From contig NC_073626.1 of NCBI RefSeq assembly GCF_029407905.1, forward strand, positions 81,991,482-82,055,481: a stretch of 64,000 bases of DNA, given 5' to 3'. This document shows, in pieces, positions 34,188 through 45,861 of the stretch. Made by a program: the position numbers and the translations under genes. This DNA comes from Bubalus kerabau (lineage: Eukaryota; Chordata; Mammalia; Artiodactyla; Bovidae). The notes beneath the pieces were generated by a model. The model worked only from the letters and a program-made list of their open reading frames with translations, was not told the DNA's origin and made no database searches. Position 1 is the first letter of the stretch; every line of letters starts with the position of its first letter.

Positions 34188-34534
34188 CGCTTGCGTGCTT
34201 TCCACAGCATCTGACTCTAACATTTCCAGACTCTAATGCTTTCAAGCTAATGTTGGCTTGAAAAATAACTGCAAAGGTAAGCAATCCATGGGGTCATACT
34301 TCATAATCAAGTTCTAGAAAACCAAAGTGTTATAGAACACACATGTTTACCCAAGAGCTACAGGATGCCTCCCTCCATCACACAGCATCGCATTTATCGA
34401 GCCACTCTGCTGTGACTAAAAGAAATGAAGAGCCTATACTCTTTTAGAGATCTTCAACTCTGAAATGCTTTTTTTTTATTTGAAAGAAGTTTCTTCCATA
34501 GTCTTCAGTTGTGTCATTTACATACAAGAGCACA
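34188..34534. other. Unique stretch, nothing recognised
   Basis: No repeat or gene recognised. Confidence 0.5.
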
Positions 34535-34590
34535 GTTTTTTAAAAAATAATTTTTAATTGAAGGATAATTACAATGTTGTGTGTCTACTG
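34535..34590 (-). mobile_element. Short L1 3' end fragment
   Basis: The antisense L1 terminus appears as a T/A-rich start followed by taattgaaggataattacaa and tgttgtgtgtctact, as in the usual 'ttggaggataattgctttacaatgttgtgttggtttct' order. Confidence 0.6.
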
Positions 34591-37366
34591 AATGTACGTA
34601 TGGGAGAAGCCAACACAGCGGCTCTTGTGGTTGGCTCTGAAAAGCCCTGGTGCATCCTGTCAATGACCATAAGACTGACACGTCCGCTCTAACCCAGGCT
34701 GCCTGTCAGGTCAATAACACCTGTAGAGCTTAAATAGAGTAGAAATCCATCACTGAAACTTCAGCATGGATCACTTTTCTGGTTTCAGAAAAGTGGCATT
34801 TTGTAGTGGCAGGAAACAATTCTAGGGGACAACTAAGCTTCCAAAGTACAGCAATTTAGTCAATAAGTCAGGCTTTATCAATGAAGTGTGCATCTGTAAG
34901 AATATGTCAAGATGTACTAACAAAAAGATGTGAAAGAGTCCCTGGGAGCTTTATGGGCATAGAATTGTTGTTGGAATTGACTATTTACTTGAAAGTGTTT
35001 GACAATGGACAGCTGCATAGAGATGTCATCATGATAGATGTCTCCTCTTTGTTAGTGAGTTCTTACAATTTTAGTGAGCCTTGCAGAGTACAGAATACAC
35101 TCTTTAGAACATGATTACTACAGTTGATTGTTAAAAGCAGTGCTCTCAACTTTTTGTACACACAGGAAAAGATTTTAGCACAGCACGTTAGGGTCAACGG
35201 TCAAAGCTCATCGTGACTGAAGGTGACTGGAACAGAGGTTCTGGTCACTCTGGATCTCATGAGTCATCCCTTGGGCTCAGAGTTCAAGATTTCAGCACAC
35301 CAGCTTGGAGGCACTTGTATGTAATGTGATATTATCCATAAACATTTTTCATTCAAGATTCTTTTAGTCACAGGTAGTCTGTGTTAGGAAAAACTGCTTT
35401 GAAAACTAGCTTGCCTTTCTTGAGGTACTGTCTTAAATATAATGGACGTAACATGGCAAAGATAATAAATGAACTCCTCTGTGATGTTTTCCTGAGTCAC
35501 TTTGCAACTTGTCTGAGATTTGTGATCCACATAGTGAGGCAGACCTTGGTAGTTAGCAAGCAAATAATTTTCCTAACATTTGCACTGACATTTTGATATA
35601 CATTTTAAAAAGCTGAATGTTTTAAGATGTGTGATATTAAGTGGAAGGGATTACATATGTGGTAAATTCTTTTAATAGCTTCCATAATTCTCTGAACAGA
35701 TGGATCAAACTCTCTCATCCAGTGATTACTCTGAAATTAATAACAGTTATGAGTTTGAGTGGCACTGTGAGAACAATACAATATGTGATGCTCTGGTTCT
35801 TACTGTTCTTTTTGATGGTTGTTTTCATAAACAGACATTCATATTTGGCCCTGCCTGCTGGGCACTAAACCACAGAGTCCCTGGACACATGAAATGACCA
35901 GTACCTACAAATGAGGAGAGGTTCTAACAGCTTCTCTGAGCATGCAAACCAAGGGACTTGTATTTCAACAATGCTCCATGTAGTAGCTCTGATCAATAAA
36001 TACTAAACAAAGAAAAAATGCACACTGATCCGGACTAACTGCATCAGAAAATCAGGAAATCACTGCGAATATATTCTGTGCAAGCTGAGGAGCCTTTCCA
36101 CAATAGAAAGAAAATGGAACTCTCATAGCAGGTAACTTAAATAAATCTGTTGGTCTTAAAATATTTACCAGCCTGAAATAGTTCTACTACCTTCCTGAGT
36201 CTGCCATTCCCTTCTCATCATGCAGATCATTAAATTCAGATAATCTACATATGGCAAGCAATTCCAAATGGCTCCAAATGTCTTTCTTCTGCTATGTAGC
36301 TTGTTTAAAAAGATTGAAAAAATGTGTGGAGAGAAAGAAAAAAAAACCTGAACATGATGGCCAAATACTTCACTTATGTCTGACATCTAGTAACATTCAA
36401 TGAATGAATGAAAAAAGATGCATTTCTGCTGGGTAAATCTCTTAATGTTCCTCTGGACCCTCAGATGAGAGTATACCTGCACAGATCTAGCCGCCTCCCA
36501 ATTCTATGACCAAAATCCTTTCATTAGATGTCACTGTTAATTGGTAAGTGTCTCGTAAGGAGGTAAACAAAGATGGGTATAAGAATCAGCCCAAGTACCC
36601 TCACTTTTCAAGGAGGTAGCACAGACTTGCTCTGGTAGGCCCACCCCTCAGTCTAGCAGAAAGGGATAAATTAGAGAAAAGGGTATAACATTTTAATCAA
36701 TCCCTAGAGAATTTCACTCAAAAGGATTTGCCACCCCACCCATTTGATACTCCTTTATAAGCATTCTTTTCCTTATGTGATCCATAAGAAACCATAAGAT
36801 TCTGCTTATTAGAAGGACACAAATTACTTTAATGCTGAAGTTCTCTTCAAATCCTAAGACAAGGAGAGAAAAGACAAAATACTGAAGTAGCTGTTGGGTC
36901 TCTATTTTACCTGCTAATGGAAGAAGGATACAGACTCTTTTCCTTGTATCCAGTATAAATACAGCTTAGTTCTATGTTTCCACACCATTTATGTATTGAT
37001 AAGGAAGAATGTTCAAACACTTCAATCTTAGAGCAAAAAAAAAAAAAAGGCAGGAAGATGAAAAGTATAGTGTGGGTCATAGGGAAATAAGACAATGGAC
37101 ACAGAGGAGTTGATAGAAGGGAGAAGCAGAGAAAGGAAAAGGAGAAAAAATACAAAGGAGACAAGTAGAAGTAAAGTAGAACACAAGCAAGTAAAGCAAG
37201 TAAATGGTGAACTGATTTAAAGAGGAACACCTGTTTTGTTTATCCTTCAACTACGAATATTCATCCACCAAACGCCTATGTTTTTTGGGGTCCCTAGCTT
37301 TGGTATTTAAAACATATGGATTGGATGAATGGACAGATTATCCCCAAATTCATGCTTATTCTAGAC
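34591..37366. other. Unique stretch; purine-rich tract
   Basis: 2.8 kb without recognised repeats. 37027-37200 is strongly purine-rich on the plus strand (starting at an A14 run), which makes the opposing minus-strand frame at 36907-37230 Phe/Leu/Ser-rich and unlikely to be coding. Frames at 34881-35114 and 35641-35897 are unidentified. Confidence 0.45.
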
Positions 37367-37798
37367 CAGTGGTTCTCAGCCTCAGAACTACTGACAATTT
37401 GGGTCAGATGATTTTTCTGATGTGGAGCCTGACTTATGCATCACAGGATGCTTAGCAGCATCTCTGGTCTTCACCCACTACATGCATGCATGCATGCTAA
37501 GTCGCTTCAGTCGTGTCCAACTCTTTGCGACCGTATGGACTGCAGCCCAGCAGGCTCCTCTTTCCATGGGATTCTCCAGGCAAGAATACTGGAGTGAATT
37601 GCCATGCCCTCCTCCAGGGGATCTTTCTGAACCAGGAATCTAACCTATGTCTCTTACACTGCAGGCGGATTCTCTATCACTGAGCCACCAGGGAAGCCTC
37701 ACCCACTACATGCTCCCAGTCAATTGTGACAAACAAAAGTATCTTTGTTTATTGCCAAATGTCTCCTAAGGCAAAACTGCCCCTGGTTAAGAACCACT
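37367..37798 (-). mobile_element. MER5A hAT-type DNA transposon split by Bov-tA
   Basis: The left part starts ccagtggttctcagcctcag, then actgacaatttgggtcagat, then aggatgcttagcagcatctc. The right part ends gccaaatgtctcctaaggca, aaactgcccctggttaagaa, ccactg. Both ends carry the ~11-bp hAT inverted repeat (cagtggttctc / aagaaccactg). A nonautonomous, old mammalian element. Confidence 0.9.
37486..37698 (-). mobile_element. Bov-tA SINE in MER5A
   Basis: Antisense copy from atgcatgcatgctaagtcgc through ttctccaggcaagaatactg to actgagccaccagggaagcc. An exact 15-bp target-site duplication tcacccactacatgc (37471-37485 and 37699-37713). The (ATGC)n at its left edge is the SINE's 3' tail. Confidence 0.97.
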
Positions 37799-38220
37799 GT
37801 TCTAGGCTTATGGACCCACTCAGTGCTGGAAATATACTTGGTAATTAATGACAATATACTGGAGAGACATCACAATAAAATGTCTTTTTAAAAATTGTTC
37901 TTAGGAAATTATAAATGTCCTCTTTTGGAGGAATGCTATAACAGTTTCATACAAGGTTTTATTTTCTCTAAGGAAAATAGTTTTGTTGGTAGATACAATG
38001 ATTCATAATGATCATTAGCATTAATAGATGATATACTACTGAATGTCATCAAGTTTCATGTTCATATTATATATGTAGTTTACCTGTTCATTTTAATTTC
38101 TGTTATTACAAAAACTATTATAAACTCTGTTTTCCCCCAACTCAACTCTACTGTATTTTCCAAATTAGATCCGGTATGTGCCTGAAATTCAGAAAAATTC
38201 AATGTGATTTTAATTGTCTC
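37799..38220. other. Unique stretch, nothing recognised
   Basis: No repeat or gene recognised. Confidence 0.5.
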
Positions 38221-38307
38221 TTACTCTTCTTCTCTCCAGCAGATTCTGGGAAGTTACTATGATCAACTTTTATTCCATATAAGAAGACAAGTTGATGTAT
38301 GGCAAAA

Positions 38308-38376
38308 CCAATACAATATTGTAAAGTAATTAACTTCCAATTAAAATAAATTTATATTAAAAAATAAAAAAAATAA
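38308..38376 (+). mobile_element. Very short L1 3' end
   Basis: About 70 bp of the youngest bovine-type L1 terminus: gttgatgtatggcaaaacca, atacaatattgtaaagtaat, then an A-rich tail. The 10-bp word taattgtctc occurs at 38211-38220 and 38377-38386, suggesting that the inserted piece was 38221-38376, with about 87 bp of non-L1 sequence at its 5' side. Confidence 0.8.
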
Positions 38377-38431
38377 TAATTGTCTCAGCTGAGGCCCAAG
38401 GTTCAGAAGGCTTTATCTGAGTCTCCTTCTG

Positions 38432-38450
38432 TTTTTTTTTTTTTTTTTTT
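38432..38450. repeat. Poly(T) run
   Basis: Nineteen consecutive T, just left of the antisense BovA2. Confidence 0.95.
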
Positions 38451-38461
38451 AAAGATCACTG

Positions 38462-38710
38462 ATGCTGCTACTGCTGCTAAGTTGCTTCAGTCGTCCGACT
38501 CTGTGCAACCCCACAGACAGCAGCCCACCAGGCAAGAACACTGGAGTGGGTTGCCATTTCCTTCTCCAGTGCCTGAAAGTGAAAACTGAAAGTGAAGTTG
38601 CTCAGTTGTGTCCGACTCTTAGCGACCCCATGGACTGCAGCCTACCAGGCTCCTCCGTCCATGGGATTTTCCAGGCAAGAGTACTGGAGTGGGTTGCCAT
38701 TGCCTTCTCA
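38462..38710 (-). mobile_element. BovA2 SINE, two BovA units
   Basis: Antisense copy beginning atgctgctactgctgctaag, with the inter-unit link tgaaagtgaaaactgaaagt and a second unit ending gtgggttgccattgccttct. The first unit has an internal deletion after cagcccaccaggcaag, losing the usual 'ctcc(t/c)ccgtccctggg' segment. Confidence 0.95.
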
Positions 38711-38757
38711 GTTTTCAAAGACAAAAACAAGCCAAATAATATCAGACTTAAGGTGCA

Positions 38758-40382
38758 GAAGCAGAAGATATTAAGAGAGGTGGCAAGAATACACAGAAGA
38801 ACTGTACAAAAAAGATCTTCACGACCGAGATAATCACAATGGTGTGATCACTCACCTAGAGCCAGCCATCTTGGAATATGAAGTCAAGTGGGCCTAAGAA
38901 GCATCACTACAAACAAAGCTAGTGGAGGTGACGAAATTCCAGTGGAGCTATTTCAAATCCTAAAAGATGATGCTGTTAAAGTGCTGCACTCATTATGCTA
39001 GCAAATCTGGAAAACTCAGCAGTGGCCACGGGACTGGAAAAGTTCTATTTTCATTCCAATCCCAAAGAAAGGCAATGCCAAAGAAAGCTCAAACTACCGC
39101 ACACTTGCACTCATCTCACATGCTAGTAAAGTCATGCTCAAAATTCTCCAAGCCAGGATTCAACAGTACATGAACCATGAACTTTCAGATGTTTAAGCTG
39201 GATTTAGAAAAGGCAGAGGAACCAGAGATCAAATTGCCAACATCCATTGGATCATCGAAAAAGCAAGAGTTCCAGAAAAACATCTACTTCTGCTTGATTG
39301 ACTATGCCAAAGCCTTTGACTGTGTGGATCACAATAAGCTGTGGAAAATTCGGAAAGAGATGGGAATACCAGACCACCTGATCTGCCTCTTGAGAAACCT
39401 ATATGCAGGTCAGGAGGCAACAGTTAGAATGGACATGGAACAACAGACTGGTTCCAAACAGAAAAAGGAGTACCTCAAGGCTGTATATTGTCACCCTGCT
39501 TATTTAACTTATATGCAGAGTACATCATGAGAAATGCTGGGCTGGATGAAGCACAAGCTGGAATCAAGATTTCCAGGAGAAATATCAATAACCTCAGAGA
39601 TGCAGATGACACTACCCTTATGGCAGAAAGCGAAGAGGAACTAAAGAGCATCTTGATGAAAGTGAAAGAGGAGAGTGAAAAAGTTGGCTTAAAGCTCAAC
39701 ATTCAGAAAACTAAGATCATGGCATCCAGTCCCATCACTTCATGGCAAATAGATGGGGAAACAGTGGAAATGGTGACAGACTTTATTTTTTGGGCTCCAA
39801 AATCAATGCAGATGGTGATTGCAGCCATGAAATTAAAAGATGCTTACTCCTTGGAAGAAAAGTTATGACCAACCTAGACAGCATATTAAAAAGCAGAGAC
39901 ATTACTTTGCCAACAAAGGTCTGGAGAGTCAAAGCTATGGTTTTTCCAGTAGTCATGTATGTATGTGAGAGTTGGACTCTAAAGAAAGCTGAGCGCCAAA
40001 GAATTGATGCTTTTGAACTATATGGTGTTGGAGAAGACTCCTGAGAGTCCCTTGGACTGCAAGGAGATCCAACCAGTCCATCCTAAAGGAAATCAGTCCT
40101 GAATATTCTTTGGAAGGACTGATGCTGAAGCTGAAACGCCAATACTTTGGCCACCTGATGTGAAGAGCTGACTCATTTGAAAATACCCTGATGCTGGAAA
40201 AGATTGAAGGAGTAAGGAGAAGGGGACAACAGAGGAAGAGATGATTGGATGGCATCACCAACTCAATGGGCATGAATTTGAGTAAGCTCTGGGAGTTGGT
40301 GATGGACAGGGAGGCCTGGTGTGCTGCAGTCCATTGGGTCGCAAAGAGTCGGACACGACTGAGTAACTGAACTGAACTGAAC
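38758..40382 (+). mobile_element. BovB LINE, 5'-truncated, 1.6 kb
   Basis: Sense copy from gaagcagaagatattaagag to cgactgagtaactgaactg. Flanks taaggtgca (38749-38757 and 40383-40391) are a target-site duplication. It lacks the endonuclease and has many frameshifts. It sits 47 bp right of an antisense BovA2. Confidence 0.95.
39177..40044 (+). pseudogene. BovB reverse transcriptase remnants
   Basis: Three overlapping frames. 39177-39530: IYFCLIDYAKAFDCVDHNKL (motif A), then a frame loss after QEATVRMDMEQQ. 39488-39868: MSPCLFNLYAEYIMRNAGLD, then NINNLRDADDTTLMAESEEE, where motif C reads DADD instead of YADD, so the conserved Tyr is lost. 39742-40044: KINADGDCSHEIKRCLLLGR through MVFPVVMYVCESWTLKKAER. 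The TAA/TGA stops and shifts make this copy inactive. Confidence 0.9.
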
Positions 40383-40489
40383 TAAGGTGCACAATGGCAA
40401 GAGGAATTAAAAAAATTCTCCTAAATGTTACTCCTAATTGTCTTAAGATTTAAATCATGTTTGTCACTGTAGACTCTCAGATATTTAGA

Positions 40490-40870
40490 AAGGAGAAATT
40501 GAAGTTGCATAGTGTCCCATTTCACAGACCAGGAAACCAAGGCAAGGAGCTGATGAAAAGTAATTCATGTGTTTGTCAAGGAGTATGTTGGATACAGAAA
40601 AGCACTGCTGCTTAATCCACACGCAGGCTCTGACCCAGTTTCCACTAAGCTTATCCAGTGCCTCTGATGGGGTCGGTGATGCACTGGCTCATTCACCCGT
40701 GTTCTCTAATCTACTGCTCAGAAAGCTGTGTGTCATCAGTTCTGTCATTCACACTTCAGAGGAGACAGGTTTAGTAAAGTGATGTAATTTTCACAGGTTC
40801 GAGAAACTCAGTATCAGGACTGGGATGTGGACAGGGTCTTCTAATTCTAAGATTACGGCTTTTCCTCTAT
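40490..40870 (+). repeat. Possible ancient MIR/L2-class relic
   Basis: Pieces such as catttcacagaccaggaaac, caaggcaaggagctgat and, further on, acaggttcgagaaactcagt and atcaggactgggatgtggac resemble 'attttacagatgaggaaactgaggc...cagagccgggat'. Diverged; boundaries vague. Confidence 0.35.
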
Positions 40871-41234
40871 ACTGTGTTAATTTCCATGAACGGATAGTTG
40901 GGGCAAAAAGGGGTGGAATTTTCCCCACAAAACACCCCCCCCATGCTTTTCATGTCCAGAATCCCCCATCATTCACATCTATGTTCTCGTCAAGTGAATG
41001 ACATAAACTCGCAAAGATGGGAGAGATAACATCTAGGTCTGGAGGTGCTGAGGGTAACTACAGAGGTCAGAAACATCTCTTTGGAGGTGGGAAGCATCTG
41101 AGATACCTGTAATTGTGTTTGTGTGTGTCCAGAGTTACATAGCTATCTCTTTGTACAGCTGCTTAATACATTTTCTGATGTTCTTTTTGTACTCTGGTTT
41201 CTTTCATTTGATTACAGACACCTAAAGGATAAGG

Positions 41235-41412
41235 GTTAGGCAGCAGGAGGAGAAGGGGACAACAGAGGATGAGATGGCTGGATGGCATCACTGACTCAAT
41301 GGACGTGAGTCTGAGTGAACTCCGGGAGTTGGTGATGGACAGGGAGGCCTGGCGTGCTGCGATTCATGGGGTCGCAAAGAGTCGGACACGACTGAGCGAC
41401 TGAACTGAACTG
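41235..41412 (+). mobile_element. BovB 3' tail insertion, well preserved
   Basis: The last ~175 bp of BovB: ggaggagaaggggacaacag, gaactccgggagttggtgat, gtcgcaaagagtcggacacg, gactgagcgactgaactgaa. An exact 11-bp target-site duplication aaaggataagg (41224-41234 and 41413-41423). The match to the family 3' end looks nearly perfect, so the insertion is relatively recent. Confidence 0.95.
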
Positions 41413-41767
41413 AAAGGATAAGGACTCTGTTGATGGTTTCTCTTGGGTCTTTTAAGAGTACCCAGGGCAAAGCTATTTAAGTTTCCTAAGATTCCTGTGA
41501 ATACTACTAAATCATAGAAAAATCCAATGTTGCATGATCTTATTTATAGTCTAAATAGCAGGGACCTTGGGGAATGCTCAAAATAGACTATTTAAAAATT
41601 CCTTTGGTAAAACAGTGCTTGAACCAGAGGAGAAGAGACCTTAAAAATTAGAATTCTGCTTAACACTGTACCTCACAGCCTTCTTTTGAATTGATTCTCC
41701 TCCTACTTTTGTGTTTTGGTAATCTTATATTCCATGTCATTCATTTATAGAATGCTGGAGTCTCATG

Positions 41768-41895
41768 CATACACGCACACTCAGTCGTATCTAACTCTTT
41801 GTGACCCCATGGACTATAGCTTGCTAGGCTCCTGTGTCCATGGGATTCTCCAGGCAAGAATGCTGGAATGGGTTGCCATTTCCTCCTCCAGGGGT
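41768..41895 (-). mobile_element. Bov-tA SINE, partial
   Basis: Antisense copy missing the tRNA head: actcagtcgtatctaactct, ttgtgaccccatggactata, ttctccaggcaagaatgctg, gccatttcctcctccagggg. Flanked by gtctcatg (41760-41767 and 41896-41903). Confidence 0.92.
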
Positions 41896-41939
41896 GTCTC
41901 ATGAGCTAATTAAAAATAAATGTTTTCCAAGTATGTATG

Positions 41940-42620
41940 TTATAAGTTGATGGTAGGAAGTCTAGAAATTATAGAAAAGTATAAGAAAGAGAAGAATATC
42001 ATCCATAGCTCAGGGATAACTACTATATCCCTGGTTTTGGGGGCTCTAACTTTGAGTTTATGCATATAATAATCCCTCTTTTTTAACCGTGTGTGTGTCT
42101 CTTTCTCTTTTTATGTGTGTGTACTTTAAAAAATGAACTGGAATTATACTCTTTACAGTTTATACTTTTATATAATATTATATCATGAGCATTTGAACAT
42201 TTTTTTTAAATATACCTTTTACTGGATAGAAAATATGCCATCATTTGTACATAGTATAATTTAACTAATTTCATACTGCAAATATTTAACTGGTTTAAAT
42301 TTTTTGTCTCAAGTAACAGCATAAAGAGTTTCCTTATTTCCAAATCTTAATCTGTACCTATATTTATCTTCCTTCTTACAGAGTTCCAGAACTCACATTA
42401 CTGGTTATAAAGGCAGAAACATTTCAGGTTTTCTGGGAAGGTTAAATTTCCTCCTACAAATTGCACATGGGAATGGTTATCTAAAGGAACCTCATCAGCA
42501 TTAAACTGTATCATTTAAAAATTAGTGCTTCTGCTTTGAGAAGCAAATGATAATATCCTATTACTACTTTAATTTGCAGTTTTTGATTGTTAGTGAGTTT
42601 GGGTTTTAATAAATTTATTA
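41940..42620 (-). mobile_element. Old L1 (L1M-type) relic
   Basis: Antisense order of an old L1 3' region: gctcagggataactactata, gagtttatgcatataataat, aatgaactggaattatactc, tatcatgagcatttgaacat, then tttccttatttccaaatctt, tccagaactcacattactgg and ttactactttaatttgcagt. Strongly diverged but in consistent order over ~680 bp. Confidence 0.55.
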
Positions 42621-42970
42621 ATGTAATTAAGGAAACCTACTTCATTAGCTTAAGTTCAGTCTTAAGAATAAATAGAGAGCTACAGAAGCAAATATCCAAA
42701 GGCCAATGATTTCTTCAGTTTCATATAGAAAAATAAAATTCTGAGAATGACAACAGCAAGGAAAACTGTTCTTCATTTTTTCCGTAATATTCTTATTTTA
42801 ATATGGGTTATAGGTGCTTGCTGGGATCAAGGTATAAAAAAGGTAGGGGACTTTGGCTCTTTAATCCATATTTATTGTAATGCTAACAAATATTCAAATG
42901 ATAATTATAAGAATGATTGTTAGAAAGTTTGAACATACTAGCTCACATAGTTTACTGTAACATGGGATTC
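42621..42970. other. Unique stretch, nothing recognised
   Basis: No repeat or gene recognised. Confidence 0.5.
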
Positions 42971-43631
42971 TTTTTTTCAATTTTTAAATTATTTTTTGTT
43001 TTTCAATGTTGTGTTGGTTTCTACTACACAACATGAATCAGCCATAATTATGCATATATCCCCTCCCTCCATCCTACCCCTCTAGGCCATCCTACAGCAG
43101 CAGACTGGGCTCCCTGTATTATACAGCAACTTCTCACCCACTATCCATTTTACACACAGGAGTGTGTATATGTTATGCTACTCTCTCCATTGGTCCTGCT
43201 CGCTCCCTCTCCCACTGAGCCCACAAGTCCATTCTCTATGTCAGCAGCTCCATTCCTCCCCTGCAAATAGGTTCATCAACACTACGTTTCTAGATTCCAT
43301 ATATGTGTGTTAATGTATTTGTTTTTCTCTTTCTGACTTACTTCTCTCTGTATAACAGCTCTAGGTCCATCCACCTCACTAGAACTGACTCAAATTCATT
43401 CTTTTTTTGTGGCTGAGTAATATTCCATTGTATATATGCAACACATCTTCTTTATTCACTCATCTGTCGATGTACATCTACGTTGCTTCCATGTCCTGGC
43501 TATTGTAAATAATGCTGCAATGGACATTGGGTACAAGTGTCTTGGAATGTGGTTTTCTCAGGGTATATGCCCAGTAGTGGGGTTGCTGGGTCATTTGGTA
43601 GATTTATTCCTAGTTTTTAAAGGAATCTCCA
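42971..43631 (-). mobile_element. L1 3' region, artiodactyl type, 660 bp
   Basis: Antisense: T-rich start, caatgttgtgttggtttcta, ctccctgtattatacagcaa, aagtccattctctatgtcag, cctgcaaataggttcatcaa, gactcaaattcattcttttt, ggctgagtaatattccattg, ctattgtaaataatgctgca, gggtatatgcccagtagtgg. It ends, 5'-truncated, at ggaatctccat. Includes the end of ORF2, with many disruptions. Confidence 0.9.
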
Positions 43632-44927
43632 TAAGAAATTACTTTTTCAGTGATGTTATTATTACCTGCTTAAACAGTCACATGGTGGTTCAACAAAAGA
43701 ACAACTGAACACTAGGTTATGATAAAAGGTCCTGTAAGTCTAGGCATAAACAATAGTCTTTCAATAGTTCAAAAAATAGGACACTATTTCAATTTCAATC
43801 TGAAGCATGGATCTTTCAACTAAGTATTCGGAATAGCTAGCTATCAGTTTAACCATACTTTCTGGTGTGGATTTGGACCTTTTTAGGTCAGAAGAATAAA
43901 TCTCCTCCAAGTTACTAGATTGGTAAGAATAAATGACCACCTGGACTTGGGTATGGTTTCCCCAAGTTGTTTTACTTTGGAATCAGCTAACAAGTATGCA
44001 AAAGAGTGGTAAGAGATAAAAAAAATAAAACAAACACATGATTGGATATGGTTCCCACTGCCTTTGAAATCCTTTCTAGAAATACTGAAGTATAGTAGTT
44101 TAGCAGCCTATGAGGAGTGATGAATCTGCTAAAGGAGCCTAGAATTTTGTGCTCACTGAATTTTATAAATATTATATGGTTGAATTATACCTTCAAATAT
44201 AATATTATATATATAAAATTAAAAGTTGCTTCTAAATTACCTGGTTCTAGAATCCATTCTAAGTGGGCAAAAAATTGTTCTATGAGCTAAAACTTGTACA
44301 TAGATAAATTCATTAATTGATTCCTTCATCCTAAAAACACTTATTGAGTTAATATTTGCCAACTGCCCCATTCATTCATTCATACCACAACACAACAAAC
44401 ATTAATTCCTCCTCTCCTCAAATCAATGCACTATGCCACAGTGAACAGGCTATTGTCCTTTCACTGAGAAGCTCAGAGAAATTTTTGCTCAAACTGATAG
44501 TAGAGGCTCTGGATTGCCTCTGCCTAGGAGAAAATTTTTTTTTTTTGGCTGGGAAAATTCTGCATTTAAGAAATTAGGAAACATTTGGACAGCTCTATTA
44601 AGTGATAATTATCTCTTGACAGGTATCAATAAAATTTAATCAGTATCACTGCATATGTTTAGATGAGCTTGAGAAGAGTTGCATATTTGGTAAGTTGTAT
44701 ATTTGCAAGTGCTAAAATGTTTAGGAGATTAATAAGGAAACATAAAACTAGAGTGACCTTTAATCTTGTAATTACAAATGGAAATGCATATGTAGCTAAT
44801 CAAAAGGTCTTGTGCTGCATATCTAAAAGTAAGGTACCTTCCTGATTCACTGGGTCTCCAAAGTTGAGACTCTGTCTTAGCATTTCTACTTCCACAAGTT
44901 GTAAGCCATTCAGGGTTACATGATAAT
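43632..44927. other. Unique stretch, nothing recognised
   Basis: AT-rich. Short frames at 44356-44577 and 44663-44845 have no motif. A small (ATTC)n run lies at 44371-44383. Confidence 0.5.
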
Positions 44928-45155
44928 TGATAACAGGGCTTTCTAGTTACACAGACTTGAGTTCAAATTCTGAGTTAGCCATTTATTAATAGTGTGACCT
45001 AGGGTAGATATTTAACCTAAGCCTGCAATTTCCTTGTTCATAAAATAATAACAGTCACTTTCCATGGTTGTTTTAACAACTAAATGAGATAATGTATAAA
45101 AAGCTTCAGTGACACTTCCTGGCACTGAGCAAATGCTTAATACATAGCACTATTA
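44928..45155 (+). repeat. MIR SINE
   Basis: Sense MIR: cacagacttgagttcaaatt, ctgagttagccatttattaa, tagtgtgacctagggtagat, gcaatttccttgttcataaa, aactaaatgagataatgtat, cacttcctggcactgagcaa. One of the better preserved copies here. Confidence 0.85.
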
Positions 45156-45649
45156 TTACACAAAATATCATTATGACTTTCTTCTCAGGTCAGCTTTAAA
45201 AAATAACCAATTTTAAGAGCACGTCAAGATACTGCATTGTTCAGGGCTTCTAAACGAACTCATCCAGGGGCTTACTTTGTAGCTTGTCAATCAAGCAACA
45301 TGATTCTGATTATCCAGTTTATCAACCTAATGTCTGGGACTAGAAAGTATGCCAGCCTTTTTGGTTTCCTCAGTCAAATATTAATGAGCTATTTAACATA
45401 GAAAAATCCTTTTTGTCTAACAGAGAGTTGAGGTATTAATAAAAGGTAGCATAACTTCCATGCACTAAGTTATTGGTAAAGCTCTGGCAAGCAAATCCTA
45501 AGCAGAACCATCTTTCTCCCATTTTTATTTAACTATTGGTTAAATTATTGATTTCCAGGTTCTGATTAAAAACTGCCTGGCCAAATTCCAAATATGAGTG
45601 AGACAGGGACTCTCCAATGAATGCTATACTTCTGGGCTTTCCCTTTGAC
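45156..45649. other. Unique stretch, nothing recognised
   Basis: No repeat or gene recognised. Confidence 0.5.
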
Positions 45650-45861
45650 TTGTTGTTTAGCTGCTAAGTTGTGTCCAACTTTTTTCCAATCCTGTGGACT
45701 GTAGTCTGCCAGGCTCCTCTGTTCATGGGATTTTCCAGGCAAGGATAAATGGAGTGGGTTGCCATTTCCTTCTCCAGGGGATTTTCCTGACCCAGGGGTG
45801 GAAACTGTATCTCCTTGCATTCGTAAGCAGGTCCTTTGCCACTGAGCCACTTGGGAAGCCC
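45650..45861 (-). mobile_element. Bov-tA SINE, full length
   Basis: Antisense: gctgctaagttgtgtccaac, ctgtggactgtagtctgcca, gccatttccttctccagggg, attttcctgacccaggggtg, ending cactgagccacttgggaagc. More diverged than most Bov-tA copies in the window. Confidence 0.93.

Noticed and set aside
36907..37230. 107-codon minus-strand Phe/Leu-rich ORF resembling membrane segments
   Set aside because: It reads the complement of a purine-rich tract; composition bias explains the apparent hydrophobicity.
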